From positions 586,328 through 629,803 of the forward strand of contig BFEA01000032.1 of NCBI GenBank assembly GCA_003427395.1: a DNA stretch of 43,476 nucleotides. The letters run 5' to 3'. Position 1 is the first letter of the stretch; the number at the start of each line of letters is the position of its first letter. Below the pieces are notes generated by a model that was not told the origin of the DNA, did not search any database, and was given only the letters and a program-made list of their open reading frames with translations. This DNA comes from Chara braunii (Eukaryota; Streptophyta; Charophyceae; Charales; Characeae). Made by a program: the position numbers and the translations under genes. Positions 1 to 10,347 of this stretch are shown here, piece after piece.

Positions 1-39
1 ACACACACACAAACACACACACAAACACACACACAAACA
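1..39. repeat. CA-rich microsatellite at window edge
   Basis: An (AC)n run with regular AAAC interruptions starts at the window edge, so its true length is not visible. Positions 40 to about 330 after it hold no gene I can support. Confidence 0.9.
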
Positions 40-329
40 GATATTAAGATTATGAAGTTCGTTGCCAATGGTTGTCGTCGGGGTTTGAACCAAGCCACAT
101 AGTTGCGATATGGAAATGCCCTAACCACTCGGGTCGACTGTGTCCCTATGTGTTTTCGGGGACTGCTTCTTTATGAAGTGTATCTAACGTCAGGCAGCTG
201 GCAGGTCAGGATGTGCCTGTGTGTCCAAACCCTAACATTGCAAAGTGTGGCAGGCGGGTCCAGTCCTGCAATTTTGAAGCGCCAAGTCTCGCGATTTTTC
301 ACGCTCAGACAAATTGAAGAAAAAATATG

Positions 330-917
330 AAAAAATTGAGATTCTCTAGGTTAGGTTGCGATTTTTTCAAAAAAAAAAAAAAAAAAAAAAAAAAAGACCG
401 TGAAATAAATGTCGTGCTATTTCATTGCATTCTCCATTTTTGCCATTCTGGCACGTGTTGGCCAACGAGAAAAGTACCTCATTTTCCGCGATTTTTTGCG
501 CTTACAAGGATAACTCCACAACTCTGAAAATTGAAAAGTCAGTAGATTGGGTCGTGATATTTCTACGAAAAATATTGAAAATAAAAAAATAAAAAAAATT
601 AAGGTCGTGAAATCAATCCCGCGCCAATTCGTCCTATATTCATTTTTTTATGTTTTTTGTTGTTGTATCACGTGTCGTCCAACGGGAAAAGTACCCCAAC
701 TTCAGTGATTTTGTGTGCTAAGACAGATGACTCTACAACTCTGCAAATTGAAGATCCTGTAGATTTGGTCGTGATCTTTTCCACTAAAAGTTTTTTAAAA
801 GAATTAAAAAATATTAAGATCATGAAATAAATATCGAACCAATTTGTCCTATATTCCATTTTTGAGTGTATAGCGAATATGACAACACACACACAAGCAC
901 ATACGCATACACACACA

Positions 918-958
<41 letters not shown>

Positions 959-1420
959 GGTCACACACATACATACACACATACACAGTCCCACAGACAG
1001 ACAGACAGACACACACGCACGTGACACACATAGACACACACGCATGTGACACACATACACACACGTGACACACCCACACATGCACACACGCATACACACA
1101 CATTTACACACACATACACACACACACACACAGGGGGCACACACACACATACACATATACACGCATACACACATACACACAGACATACACACACACGTGA
1201 CACACACACACATACTTACACACACATACATACATCATTCAAATGCATCATAGGCCGATTTTTTGTGCTAAGAAAAAACCATTAAAATATCTGGAAATTT
1301 AAGGGTCCGTAGATTAGGTCGTGATCTTTCAGGGAAAAATATCAAAATTTTTTTTGTTTTTAGATGGTGAAATATTTGCCACACCGATTTGGTTTATTTT
1401 CGATTTTTGTCGCAAATTTC
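330..1420. repeat. Degenerate satellite, period about 210 bp
   Basis: An AT-rich module recurs four times. Anchor phrases of the type G-x-x-CGTGAAATxAAT start near 396, 603, 818 and 1363. Each module also carries a phrase like CCAACGxGAAAAGTACC, then ACTCTxCAAxTxTGxAAATTGAA and GTAGATTxGGTCGTGAT. Spacing is 207 and 215 bp; the last interval is longer because a CA array (883-1234) lies inside it. Homopolymer A and T runs (368-395, 585-600) vary between units. No coding region is supported. Positions 1420-1625 show only a short stretch with repeated ACCGGTACC-like words. Confidence 0.65.
883..1234. repeat. Compound (CA)n microsatellite array
   Basis: About 350 bp of CA repeats with interspersed CATA, CACG, CAGA and GGGG interruptions. 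It gives long open frames on both strands (Cys/Val-rich or His/Thr-rich) that are artefacts of the repeat. It sits inside a unit of the 210-bp satellite. Confidence 0.95.
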
Positions 1421-1625
1421 GTATGGAGGCCCGCTCGGTTTCCCACGCTGTACTACCGGTACCCGTAGTGAGACGACGCTACCGGTACCCCTGAGGTTTT
1501 CTGATGTCAGGAGGACCAGCGGTTTAAACCTCCTGATAAGTTAGTGAAAGTCCGACGAAGCAGTCTAGCACAGTCTGAAGTGTGGGGACCAAAGAGTTGG
1601 CCTCGAACTTCGAAAAAAAACAATT

Positions 1626-2487
1626 ACTCTACGACACTTTACTCTACTCTACTAAACTCTGGTGAACAACATTCTACTCTACGACACACTACGACACTCT
1701 TTCTCTGCGCTACTCCAATCTACTCTACAACACTCTACTCTATGATACTCTACGACACTCTATTCTACTCCACTCTACTCTACTTTACTGTACTCTACTC
1801 CACTCTCTTTTTCTCTCCTCTCCGACACTCGACAATACTCTACTCTACAATACTTTAATCTATTCCACTCTACTCCAACCTACTTTTTTCTACGATACTT
1901 CACTCCACTCCACTTTACTTTACTCTACTTCTCTCTACTCTATGACACTCTACCACACTCTATGTAACTCTACTGTATGATTACTTTACTCTACTCTACT
2001 CTACGACACTCTACGACACTTTAGTCTACTCTACTCTACTCTACTCTACTCTACGATACTTTACTTTACGACAATTTATTGTACTCTACTTCAAGACACT
2101 CTACTCTATGACACTCTACTCTACTATACTCTACTATAAGTACCCTACCCTACTCTACGACACTCTACTCTACTCTATGACAGTTTACTCTCCTTTACTC
2201 CACGACACTCTGCTTTACTCTACGCAACTTTACTCTACTCTACGACATGCTACGACAATCCACTTTACTCTACTATACGAGACTCTACTCTACTATACGA
2301 GACTCTACTCTACTCTAGTCTACTTCACTCTACTCTACTCTACTGTACTCTACGACACGCTACGATACCCTACTCTACTCTACTCTACGACAATCTATAA
2401 TGCTCTACTTCACTATACTCTACTCCATGACACTCTATTCTATGACACTCTACTCTATGACACTCTAGTCTAAGGCACTCTACTCAT
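1626..2487. repeat. CTCTA-type pentanucleotide array
   Basis: About 860 bp built from the 5-mer CTCTA with frequent CGACA or TGACA variant 5-mers, so that ACTCTACGACACTCT is a common higher-order phrase. The plus strand is strongly pyrimidine-rich. Open frames through it are compositional artefacts. Confidence 0.9.
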
Positions 2488-2539
2488 CACTCTATTTGTA
2501 CGCTTGTAGTCAAATACAAGATAAAGTATAGCACATTCA

Positions 2540-4015
2540 TTTGCTCAAAATTTGCAAATTTCACATATCCCCACAGTGATTCCGGGAGTGATAGCATTGC
2601 AACGAAGGAGTAACTTTTCCGTTTTGGCCTACTGATTTTTTTAACAGTATTGCGATATCTGTTTTAGATTTTATAATAAGTAATGAAAGTGGAAATATAT
2701 TTCATGCATGCCTAAGTAAATCCTAAAAATGACTTATCCTCGCGTGGATGTTTACTACAAATTTTCCCTTGGGTGCTTAGTACGACCACCACACAATGTG
2801 TGGTTCAATTGCTCTGTATAATTATGAAATGTTGCAAACGTTCACATTATTGCCGTTTTGTTTCGCATTCTACTGTCATTTACTGAAAGTGAAAAAATAT
2901 TTTATATATTCCTTAATCCGTACGCCTGTACTAAACTACGAGATAAATTAAAATGTAGTCATTTACTTATAATTTGCAAATTTCACATATCCCCATACTG
3001 ATTCCGGCACTGACGACATTGCAAGAAGGGGGTGAATTTCAGATTCTGGAATGTTGCAAAAAATTACAATATAACAATTTTTGTTTCACATTTTTTTGTC
3101 AGTTAAAGAAAGAGAAATTATAGTAAAGCAAATCCAAAACATTTCTCATCATTGCTTTCTTGTGGCACTGCAAATGTTCGCTTGGGTGCTAAGTACAACC
3201 AAAACATCGTGCAACGCTCTATCAAATTCACGAATGCTGCAAATATTTACAATATTGAGGGGATCGTGTCAGAATTTTTTTTTTTTTTTTTCATCAAAGT
3301 GAAAATATAATTTAAAATTATAAGAACAGTTAAATCATACAAATTTACTCATCCTCACATGAAAGGCCATTGCTCGCTTCGCTCCCCAGCACAAACAACA
3401 CACAATGGGTCGTCCAAACGCTTGATCTTTGCTTCACAATATTTTGTTACTTCATCAAAGTGAAAATATATGATTCGCAGAAAAAGTTATCCAAAAATCA
3501 GATCATGTTTGCGTGGATAATCACTACAATTGTTCGCTTAGGTGCTCAGTATATCGACACTGACGACATTGAAAAAAAAAGGTGAAGATCTGATTGTGGA
3601 ATAGTGCAAACATTTACAGTATATACGTTTTTATTTCATATTTTTTTTGTCAAAAAATGAAAGAAATATATTTCATTCCTAAAAAGGAAAAACCTAAAAT
3701 GACTCATCGGCTTGTGGATGCTCACTGAAAAACACCACGCATCAACCGATTATCATACATGACTTGTTCAATTTATCGGTCTCATTGTAGAATGCTACAA
3801 AGTTTCACAATACTGCAATTTTGGTTTCACATTCTATTATTAGTTCAAGAAAGTGAAAATTTATTTTATGCTTGGAAAGACAAATCACATTCCTCGCATG
3901 AAAGTTCATTGCAAATGTTTGTTTGGGTGATCACGACAACCATCACACAATGGGTGGTCGAATTGCACGGTCTCATTCAGAAATGCTGCAAACATTCATA
4001 GTACTTCGGTCTCTG
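2540..4015. repeat. Degenerate satellite, period about 190 bp
   Basis: A second AT-rich satellite unrelated to the 210-bp one. Recurring phrases are GTTCGCTTGGGTGCTxAGTAC, ACCACACAATGxGTGGTC, AATGxTGCAAACxTTxACA, TTTCACATTxTATTGTCA and AAGTGAAAATATATTT. The GGTGCT anchor or its relics fall near 2771, 3184, 3380, 3540, 3735 and 3924, giving a spacing of roughly 160-206 bp. A sub-phrase (ATTTGCAAATTTCACATATCC) occurs near 2555 and 2978. No gene seen. Confidence 0.65.
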
Positions 4016-4017
4016 AT

Positions 4018-6729
4018 TCATCTCATAATTCTCACGATATGGCTGACACTGTCTCATTTCTGAAACAGTTTTTCTTGTATTTTTCTGACCATTATTCCAG
4101 GAGTTATGAATTCCTAAAGTTTGACGTACCTGGCTATTCTTCCCAGTGCCGGTACGTCGGGGAAAGGCTGGACTTAGTTCCCTATGCATCTTAAGCCCTT
4201 CTCTCCCTTTGATGGGTTCCCAGCCACGAGATCCTTTGATCTCAATGGCGGGAATCCCCTTATGATGCCTCCTGTCCTACTCCCATGTGCTGCTGTCCTA
4301 TCCCCGACATTCAACCCCACCCCCAGGATCAGAAAGATCCAACGTGGGGGTGCTGAGTTTGCAAGGTGGTCATAATGGCTCAGCTGAGGCCAAAGGAGGG
4401 GCCATAATGGCCGTTACTTCTCCCAACCGCAGCCACGACCTTTTCGTGGTGCTAAATCAGGTGCCCAGGGTCGAACTCAGGTGTAGCATGGGGGTGGGCA
4501 CCTGTTTTTCCTTCAGGCGCAACGCTACCTAATGTGCAAAAGGAAATTGAATCTTCTGCTAGAACACGGGGAGATACTCTCCCACTGATATGGGCGGCTT
4601 ATAGAGAAACGTTATTAATAAAAAAAAGAAAAAAAACAACAAGAAAATAATAAAATAAAATAAAGAAACAAAACAACAGAAATCCGTTAGAAACGGATCC
4701 AGTTTGTCGCCTTGAGGTCCCCCCCCCATGCCATCTGGCGTCTAATAGTTTGTCTGTTTCTTTTGTTTTTCTTTCTGTCATTTTTCATTTTGTTTTATTT
4801 CGTCCGTTTTTCTTTTTAACGCGCTTTCTTCTTTTTCTTTCCCGGTAGCCCACGGTTCGATTCCTGATTACGTAGGCGCGCCAGGAGAAAATTTGAATCG
4901 TTTTTATTTTCTCGTTTCCTTTTTCGTTCCCCCCCGTTTCCCTCTCATCGCACCTCTCCGTTCTCGCTGCCCACAGTTCGAGTCCCGCCGCGTCAGAGGA
5001 GGGTTTTAGAAGTTGACTTGTTTTTGGCGGCGGACTCCGTTTCGTGCGATTTCCCAGGCGGCATGGCGGATGCCGCCCTGTGCCTTTATCGAGTCGGGCG
5101 CCTTCGACCTTCCTATTGCCCACTAAAACATGGCGTGCGTGGGCTCGATCCCAGTATCTGGTGGTTGTCGGACCACCCGCAGACCCATTGGGCTTAGCTC
5201 TTTTCCTGGTGTGAGGAGTGTCGTAGGTACTTGAGTTGGCAGGCGTGGTGTCTTATCGGTACTTCCGAGGTGACTTCCCTTCATATTCAGTGGCCCTGCT
5301 CGAAAAGGGAGCTAGCCGGCAGGCGGATTTTCGACCGCGCAATTTTCCCAGATCGCGTGGTTCTCGGAGAGGTGTTCTTCTGCTCCATGAAAAGGAGGTA
5401 GTCCGCCGGTTGGTGGTGCGCGGGCTCGATCCCTGTGTCTGGTACTCAGTAGTCCGCCACCTAAACCGACTGGGCTAGCCCTTACTTATGTATAGGTAGG
5501 GACACCACTTTTATGTGAGTGGCTGCGCCAGGCGCATTCTCGCTTTCCGAAAATGGAGCCAGCCTGGTTGGAGTCGCGCGGGCTTGATCCCTGCATCCGT
5601 TATTTAGTAGCTCGCCACCCAAACCGACTGGGGTGGCCTTTACCACTGTGTGGGAAGGGGTACCACTTCTGTATGAGTGGTTGCGCCAGGCGCAACGCCA
5701 GCAACCCGTGGCATCCCCCCCCCCCCACATTTTACACCACTCACCCACCCTCCGAGCCTAGCAGCGTAGGGTGGTAGGTAGGTATGGCGTAGGCGCGGGG
5801 TTAGGCTTATAGAAATTCTAAAAGGGTATATTCTCGCGGGTAACTTTCCGTAGGTTATTTTTCAACTCCAACCCTTAGTTTTCCCCGTTATCACGCTGCC
5901 TTCAGACCATTGTCCAGCGCGACCGTCTTCAACTGCCGAGCTCAGAATCGCGTGGCCTATCGACCGCGCGACCCCATTCTCTTTAGGTTGTCGCGCATTG
6001 TCCTAGCGGTAGGAACATCGGGGAATAATTGATCCCGACGTGCCTATCTTTGCGGCTCCTTCTCATATCACATGAACACCCATTCTGCCTTAATTAAATG
6101 GCATGGCGCGCACACACACGACATAGGAGCAGAGTTGAGTCCTATAGGGGTTGCGGTAGGGTAGGTTCTTTTCCGATAGTCTTTTCGGATAGGCCTTTAA
6201 TTCGAGCGCCTCTTTCTTAGACTTTCCCCCTTTCTCCTATGTCGCAGTCATGCTTCAGGTATTTCTTACGTTGGTCCTTTCTTCCGATGGACCCTGAATT
6301 GCGCGGCCGATGGGCCACACCGCGACCTTTTGTTCAGGTCGTAGTGCGTCGTTCTGATGGTGGGGGCGAGGGGGAATGGTAGCCCCGACGTCCCCGTCGT
6401 CTCGGCTTCCTTCCTTTAGTAGTTTCCGTCGCGGTATGCCTTGGTAGCATCAATTGCCCTTCCTACAGCCACTTGGGTGCCCAACCCTAGAGTTTGAGTA
6501 ACAGATTTGGAAGAGACAGATGCGGGGTCAATACACGACAAGAAAAGAAATGTAAATATGTCCAGGGGGTTGAGATACCAATGAAATCTTTTGCCGCGCC
6601 GCGGCGGATTATCTTTACTTTGTCTTTTACTCGCTTACCGACGCCCTGTCATCTTACGGATAGAACGGCGCCTTCCCGCAAGCCGTCAAAATGCCGGCAG
6701 ATACCCTTGTAAGGGATTCTGCCCCGACA
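4018..6729. repeat. Long direct repeat R, copy 1 (LTR-like right end)
   Basis: This 2.7-kb segment is repeated in the same orientation at 20706-23157 with high identity. Copy 1 has about 20 extra bases near 4064 and about 220 bases (about 5651-5872) missing in copy 2. It contains several tRNA B-box-like phrases (GGTTCGATTCC at 4854, AGTTCGAGTCC at 4975, GGGCTCGATCCC at 5141 and 5422, GGGCTTGATCCC at 5580) and an internal tandem duplication of about 158 bp. The right end carries a hairpin (6696-6723, core ACCCTTGTAAGGG) followed by CCCCGACA, the same ending as the LTR of element 2. It is therefore probably a minus-oriented LTR or LTR fragment, although the left edge shows no clear LTR start. 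No protein gene supported. Confidence 0.8.
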
Positions 6730-8160
6730 GTCATCCCGGATCCCATTAAACGACGTCCTCGTCGTTTAGGATTTATACATAGGTAGATAATGCTGTGCGC
6801 GCTTTGGCGTTTCCAATCATATTGGTTGTAAGGTCTCTTAAAACACGCTTGTCCCTTATCCTAAAAGACGACCCATTTTGAATTCAAACATGCTTTCAGA
6901 ATTTAACAACCAAACTGGATTCAGCCTCCAGAAGCACAAAATTTACAGGAACGGTACCAGTTTCAGCCTTTAGAAACATAAAACCAATTGAAAGTGTTTG
7001 TGGATGAAACCAAATTCAGCCATCGGCAGTCCAAAACACAGTCTTCTCATGATTTACTGGGTTCAGCCCCCAATCAGTCTCAAACAGTTACTGAAATGGC
7101 ACCAGATTCAGCCTTTGGCTAGCCAAAAATTTCAGAACTTGGGATAATGTTCAGATTCTGCCTTTGGAAGCCCAAAACCAATTACTGAAATGGTACCAGA
7201 CTCAGCCTCTGGCTAGCCAAATTCTTCGAACTTGGAAAAGTGTCCAGATTCACCCTATGGAAGCCTAAAACCAATGTGTCTTCCTCCAGAATGGTTCCAG
7301 TATCATCCCACCGGGGACCAGAACAACATCAGTCTCTTCGAGTGGTACCGGATGCAACCTCCGGCTAGTAAGCAATCGACATCCATCAAGTTGTTTGAAT
7401 AGTTCACTTGGGGAAACATTCATTCACCGCCGGGATTCCAACTCGGGTCTCTCTTGAGCCATAGGGATGCAAACACCACACCTCGACACTCTTTCAATCG
7501 TGCCGCCAGGAATCCAACCTGGGCCTCCTATGTCCCACGAGGATACTGTCACTGTATTACGGTAATGGATGTCGGGGATGGGATAAACACTAAGGTCCCG
7601 AGTCTCCTATCAACCCCTTATCGAAGACTCATCTCGACCTCATCAAAACCCAAATGAGCCAGGTATAGCCCCTGACAAGCCTCCCATAATACAACCATCA
7701 GGAGTTGTCCAGATAACGTATGGACCCCACCCGTTTCGAGAAAAGTCATTCATCAGAAGTTCTTATTCCAAGTCCTCCCCCATTTCAACCTCAGAGAGAG
7801 GCAACATTTTCATCCAACACACACGTCCCAATTTGCATCCATAACAATTCAACAATATGAAGCTCTTAATCAATTAACTCATCCAATTTGCAAGAATGCA
7901 GCACCACAATACCAAAATAATGAGCAGGAATTTAAAATGAACGACCAATGTTCCTTTTAGAATTCCAAATTTGCACAGTACGGTCAAAGTACATCCAACT
8001 GATCTACTTTATTGGGTTCCAGCAGAAAATTTAATTGACAATGTCCAACATTTTTCATATCAAGCCAACTGAGTCAAAACATGGAGTCAAACAGAGTCAC
8101 CAAGAGTTTTGACATATGTATACATATATAGTTATATATAATATAGGTATACACGTATGC
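6730..8160. other. Non-coding spacer with degenerate short repeats
   Basis: No gene seen. A hairpin (AAACGACG, loop TCCT, CGTCGTTT) lies near 6747-6766. From about 6890 to 7270 the phrase CAGATTCAGCCTTTGG with AAGCCxAAAACCAA recurs at irregular spacing, an old tandem repeat. Because it lies between a decayed gag and an LTR-like end, it is where pol of a second element would be expected, but nothing of pol is recognisable. Confidence 0.5.
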
Positions 8161-8172
8161 CTTAAAATTATA

Positions 8173-9210
8173 TCATGGTTCCAATCTGGTTTCCTCTCTA
8201 AGAACTGGGCAATCTCTAACCTTATGACCCGTTTTCTGACAGACGACACAGAAGGGAGGTCCCGATAATGGTGTCCCCTCTGTCCTCAAAGAGTTCGTTC
8301 TACCATTCGACCCAGACAGCGGAGGACTAAGAACCCTCCTCAACCTTGCTACGTTGTTCCGTGCTGAGTGCATTCCCTCTCTCTCGGGCTGAGGAATCGT
8401 CTTTGACAATCTTTGTCGGTATTTCATTGCTAGACATTATGATCCTATCTCTCTTGCTTCCAACAATTACGTCTTTCTGAGGTGCCGGCCTAGCAACCTT
8501 CATGAACTCCGACACTCCGTCTTTTATTTTCGCCTGCGACAAGCTTCCTTCCTTGATTACCAAGGATCCTGTGTTGTGAAGGTCTGCCCTCCAGAGATTT
8601 CCTCTGAGTACTTCTCGAGGCAGGCTCAACCACTTTCTCCTTCCCTTTTACCGAGGCTGTGGTTGGCTGCGACCCATAATATTTCCTTCCCTGTGCCCCT
8701 TTCAGGTGGGTAACACGACGATCCAACTCATCGAGCCATTCAATGATACTTGTCAGTAACTCTGTAATCGATGTGTTTCCGGCTCCAGCCTTGGTCTCTA
8801 CAGGGGTGATTTGTATCATGGCTTGGTTGCTCTTTTCTTCCATACTTCCAAAGTTAAAGGTATCTCTCATGACCGCAATGAAGTCGGCCCAATTTCTTGA
8901 CGCCTATGCAAAAATAGCAACAATGGGTCTCCAGTATTCGTCCGAGTACCGAGCCACTTGGTCTCTCATCTAATCCTCAGTCCATTGTTCCTTGTTAGCG
9001 AGTTTCGTGAAAAGATCAATGAATTCTTCCACATTATCCCCCATGAACTAAGGAACTCCCTTCTTTGAGCTACCAATCTCTCGGATAAGCGAGCGATCGC
9101 AACCCACACCATCTTCTGAACCTTGTCTTGGCGAGAGCTCGATGTCATCTCGAACTGTAGCTTCACTTCCCCTTTCCCTCCCTGTCGCCACAAGGATAGT
9201 CACAAAAGAA
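8173..9210 (-). pseudogene. Decayed Gag of a second Gypsy-like element, with CCHC knuckle
   Basis: Read on the minus strand, three frames together give a Gag-like protein. The capsid-like part around 9050-8850 contains GDNVEEFIDLF and WADFIAVMRDTF, interrupted by in-frame TAG codons. A helical segment follows (ELLTSIIEWLDELDRRVTHL, near 8770-8700), then a basic linker and a perfect zinc knuckle CVVCQKTGHKVRDC (CX2CX4HX4C) at 8209-8250, with the frame ending at 8173. Zinc knuckles of this type bind genomic RNA in retroelement Gag proteins. The sequence differs from the Gags of elements 1 and 2, so it is another lineage. It sits right after the integrase of element 1 in the same orientation, without visible LTR or PBS. 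A 3' accessory ORF with a zinc knuckle is the alternative, but the capsid-like part favours gag. Confidence 0.65.
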
Positions 9211-9339
9211 AGAAAGGAAACCCATCAGTTTTCACTGAAGGCACGACTCGATTGATTAAACAAATAATCACCAGACAATGATGCAGAAATGTATTCAACT
9301 TAGGCGAAAGCGTGTCGATCCTTACCTCATTTAGACCCT

Positions 9340-10347
9340 TTATATGAATTTCTTCAACTTCGATCCTGAAACCCAATCCCGTCTTCGAGGTCCGTTAAGT
9401 TCTTCGACCTCATACGCTCCGTGTTCCGATTTCTTGAGGATGCGATAGGGTCCCAACCACCTATTATCCAGCTTCCTCGACCATTGTTTCTCCAACGAAG
9501 AGTCATAGAGAAGGACAACATCACCGACTTCTAAGGGTTCCTTGTGGACCCGCGGCTGTGTGTCCCATCTCTCCTTGTCCGCCCTTCTACTTGCTACAGT
9601 CGAAGCGACGGCCTCTTCAATCCTTTCCTCCATGGCCATGATCTGTTTGACCCTCAGGTCGAGTAGCTCTTCCAATGTGAGGTTAGCCTCTAAGTCTTGC
9701 CTCTGCCACGTTGTCAGGAGACTCTCAATCGGAAAAGTTACGTGCCATCCAAACCAAAGAGTTGCCGGAGCATACCCAGTCGTCCTTTTTACGGTGATAT
9801 TTTCAACGAACATTGCTGTCCGAAGGTACACCGGCCACCTAGAAGGCTTTCCAGCACACCACTTAGCCAACAAGTTTGTGAGGGTGGAGTGTCCCCGCTC
9901 AACCAGAGCGTTTGCCTGCGGATGCACCCTCGTGGTATATCGGTACTTCACGCCGAACCTCCCTAGGAGAGTTTGAACTTCTTTCGCTCGGAACTCACCA
10001 CCGCGGTCCATTACGATTTCGCGGATGAAAGGATACCGAAGGTAGTATTCTTCGATACACTCAGTTAAAACCTTTTCGGTCCTTTCTCGTATTGCACAAC
10101 CGTCGACGAACCCTGTCAGAATATCTCTTGCATCAAAGATAAACCGATACCCATTCATTCCTAGCGGTATAACCACCAAGTCGAGGTGCACCACGACTCC
10201 TGGTTCAACAACGTACCGTGGGTGAAGGGGTTTGACATACTCATGGTTGGAGCGTTCTTGACAAGGAACGCACGAGCTGCAGTAATCCGTAACCATTTTA
10301 CTCATACCGTCCCAGAAATAAAGATGTCGTAACTTCTGGAGCGTCAC
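9340..10347 (-). CDS. Gypsy integrase, core and C-terminal part
   Basis: Catalyses insertion of retroelement cDNA into host DNA. The frame opens inside the N-terminal zinc-binding domain (C23 and C26; the histidines lie upstream beyond a TGA near 10348, in GMAGGHR). The catalytic triad is visible: D56 in HLDLV, D114 in IVMDRGGEF and E150 in ANALVERGH, exactly 35 residues apart (DD35E). The C-terminus (about residues 270-335) contains GDVVLLYDSS and NRWLGPYRI, the GPY/F module of Gypsy integrases. No chromodomain is seen after it; the protein ends shortly after KLKKFI. The segment itself is uninterrupted for 335 codons, the best-preserved part of element 1. It was once continuous with the upstream pol frame, since the same frame resumes on both sides of the single TGA. 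Confidence 0.9.
   Translation of the reverse strand: MTLQKLRHLYFWDGMSKMVTDYCSSCVPCQERSNHEYVKPLHPRYVVEPGVVVHLDLVVIPLGMNGYRFIFDARDILTGFVDGCAIRERTEKVLTECIEEYYLRYPFIREIVMDRGGEFRAKEVQTLLGRFGVKYRYTTRVHPQANALVERGHSTLTNLLAKWCAGKPSRWPVYLRTAMFVENITVKRTTGYAPATLWFGWHVTFPIESLLTTWQRQDLEANLTLEELLDLRVKQIMAMEERIEEAVASTVASRRADKERWDTQPRVHKEPLEVGDVVLLYDSSLEKQWSRKLDNRWLGPYRILKKSEHGAYEVEELNGPRRRDWVSGSKLKKFI

Noticed and set aside
668-1285. Long Cys/Val-rich and His/Thr-rich open frames on both strands
   Set aside because: They are translations of the CA microsatellite and have no protein-like composition.
1544-2473. Tyr/Ser/Leu/Thr-rich open frames in the CTCTA region
   Set aside because: A 5-bp repeat without stops keeps the frames open; the residues are only the repeat's codons.
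4854-4985. tRNA genes suggested by GGTTCGATTCC words
   Set aside because: No acceptor stem, D-arm or anticodon arm could be fitted around them.
8173-9210. Envelope-like ORF downstream of integrase
   Set aside because: No signal peptide or membrane segment; the CCHC knuckle and capsid-like phrases indicate gag.
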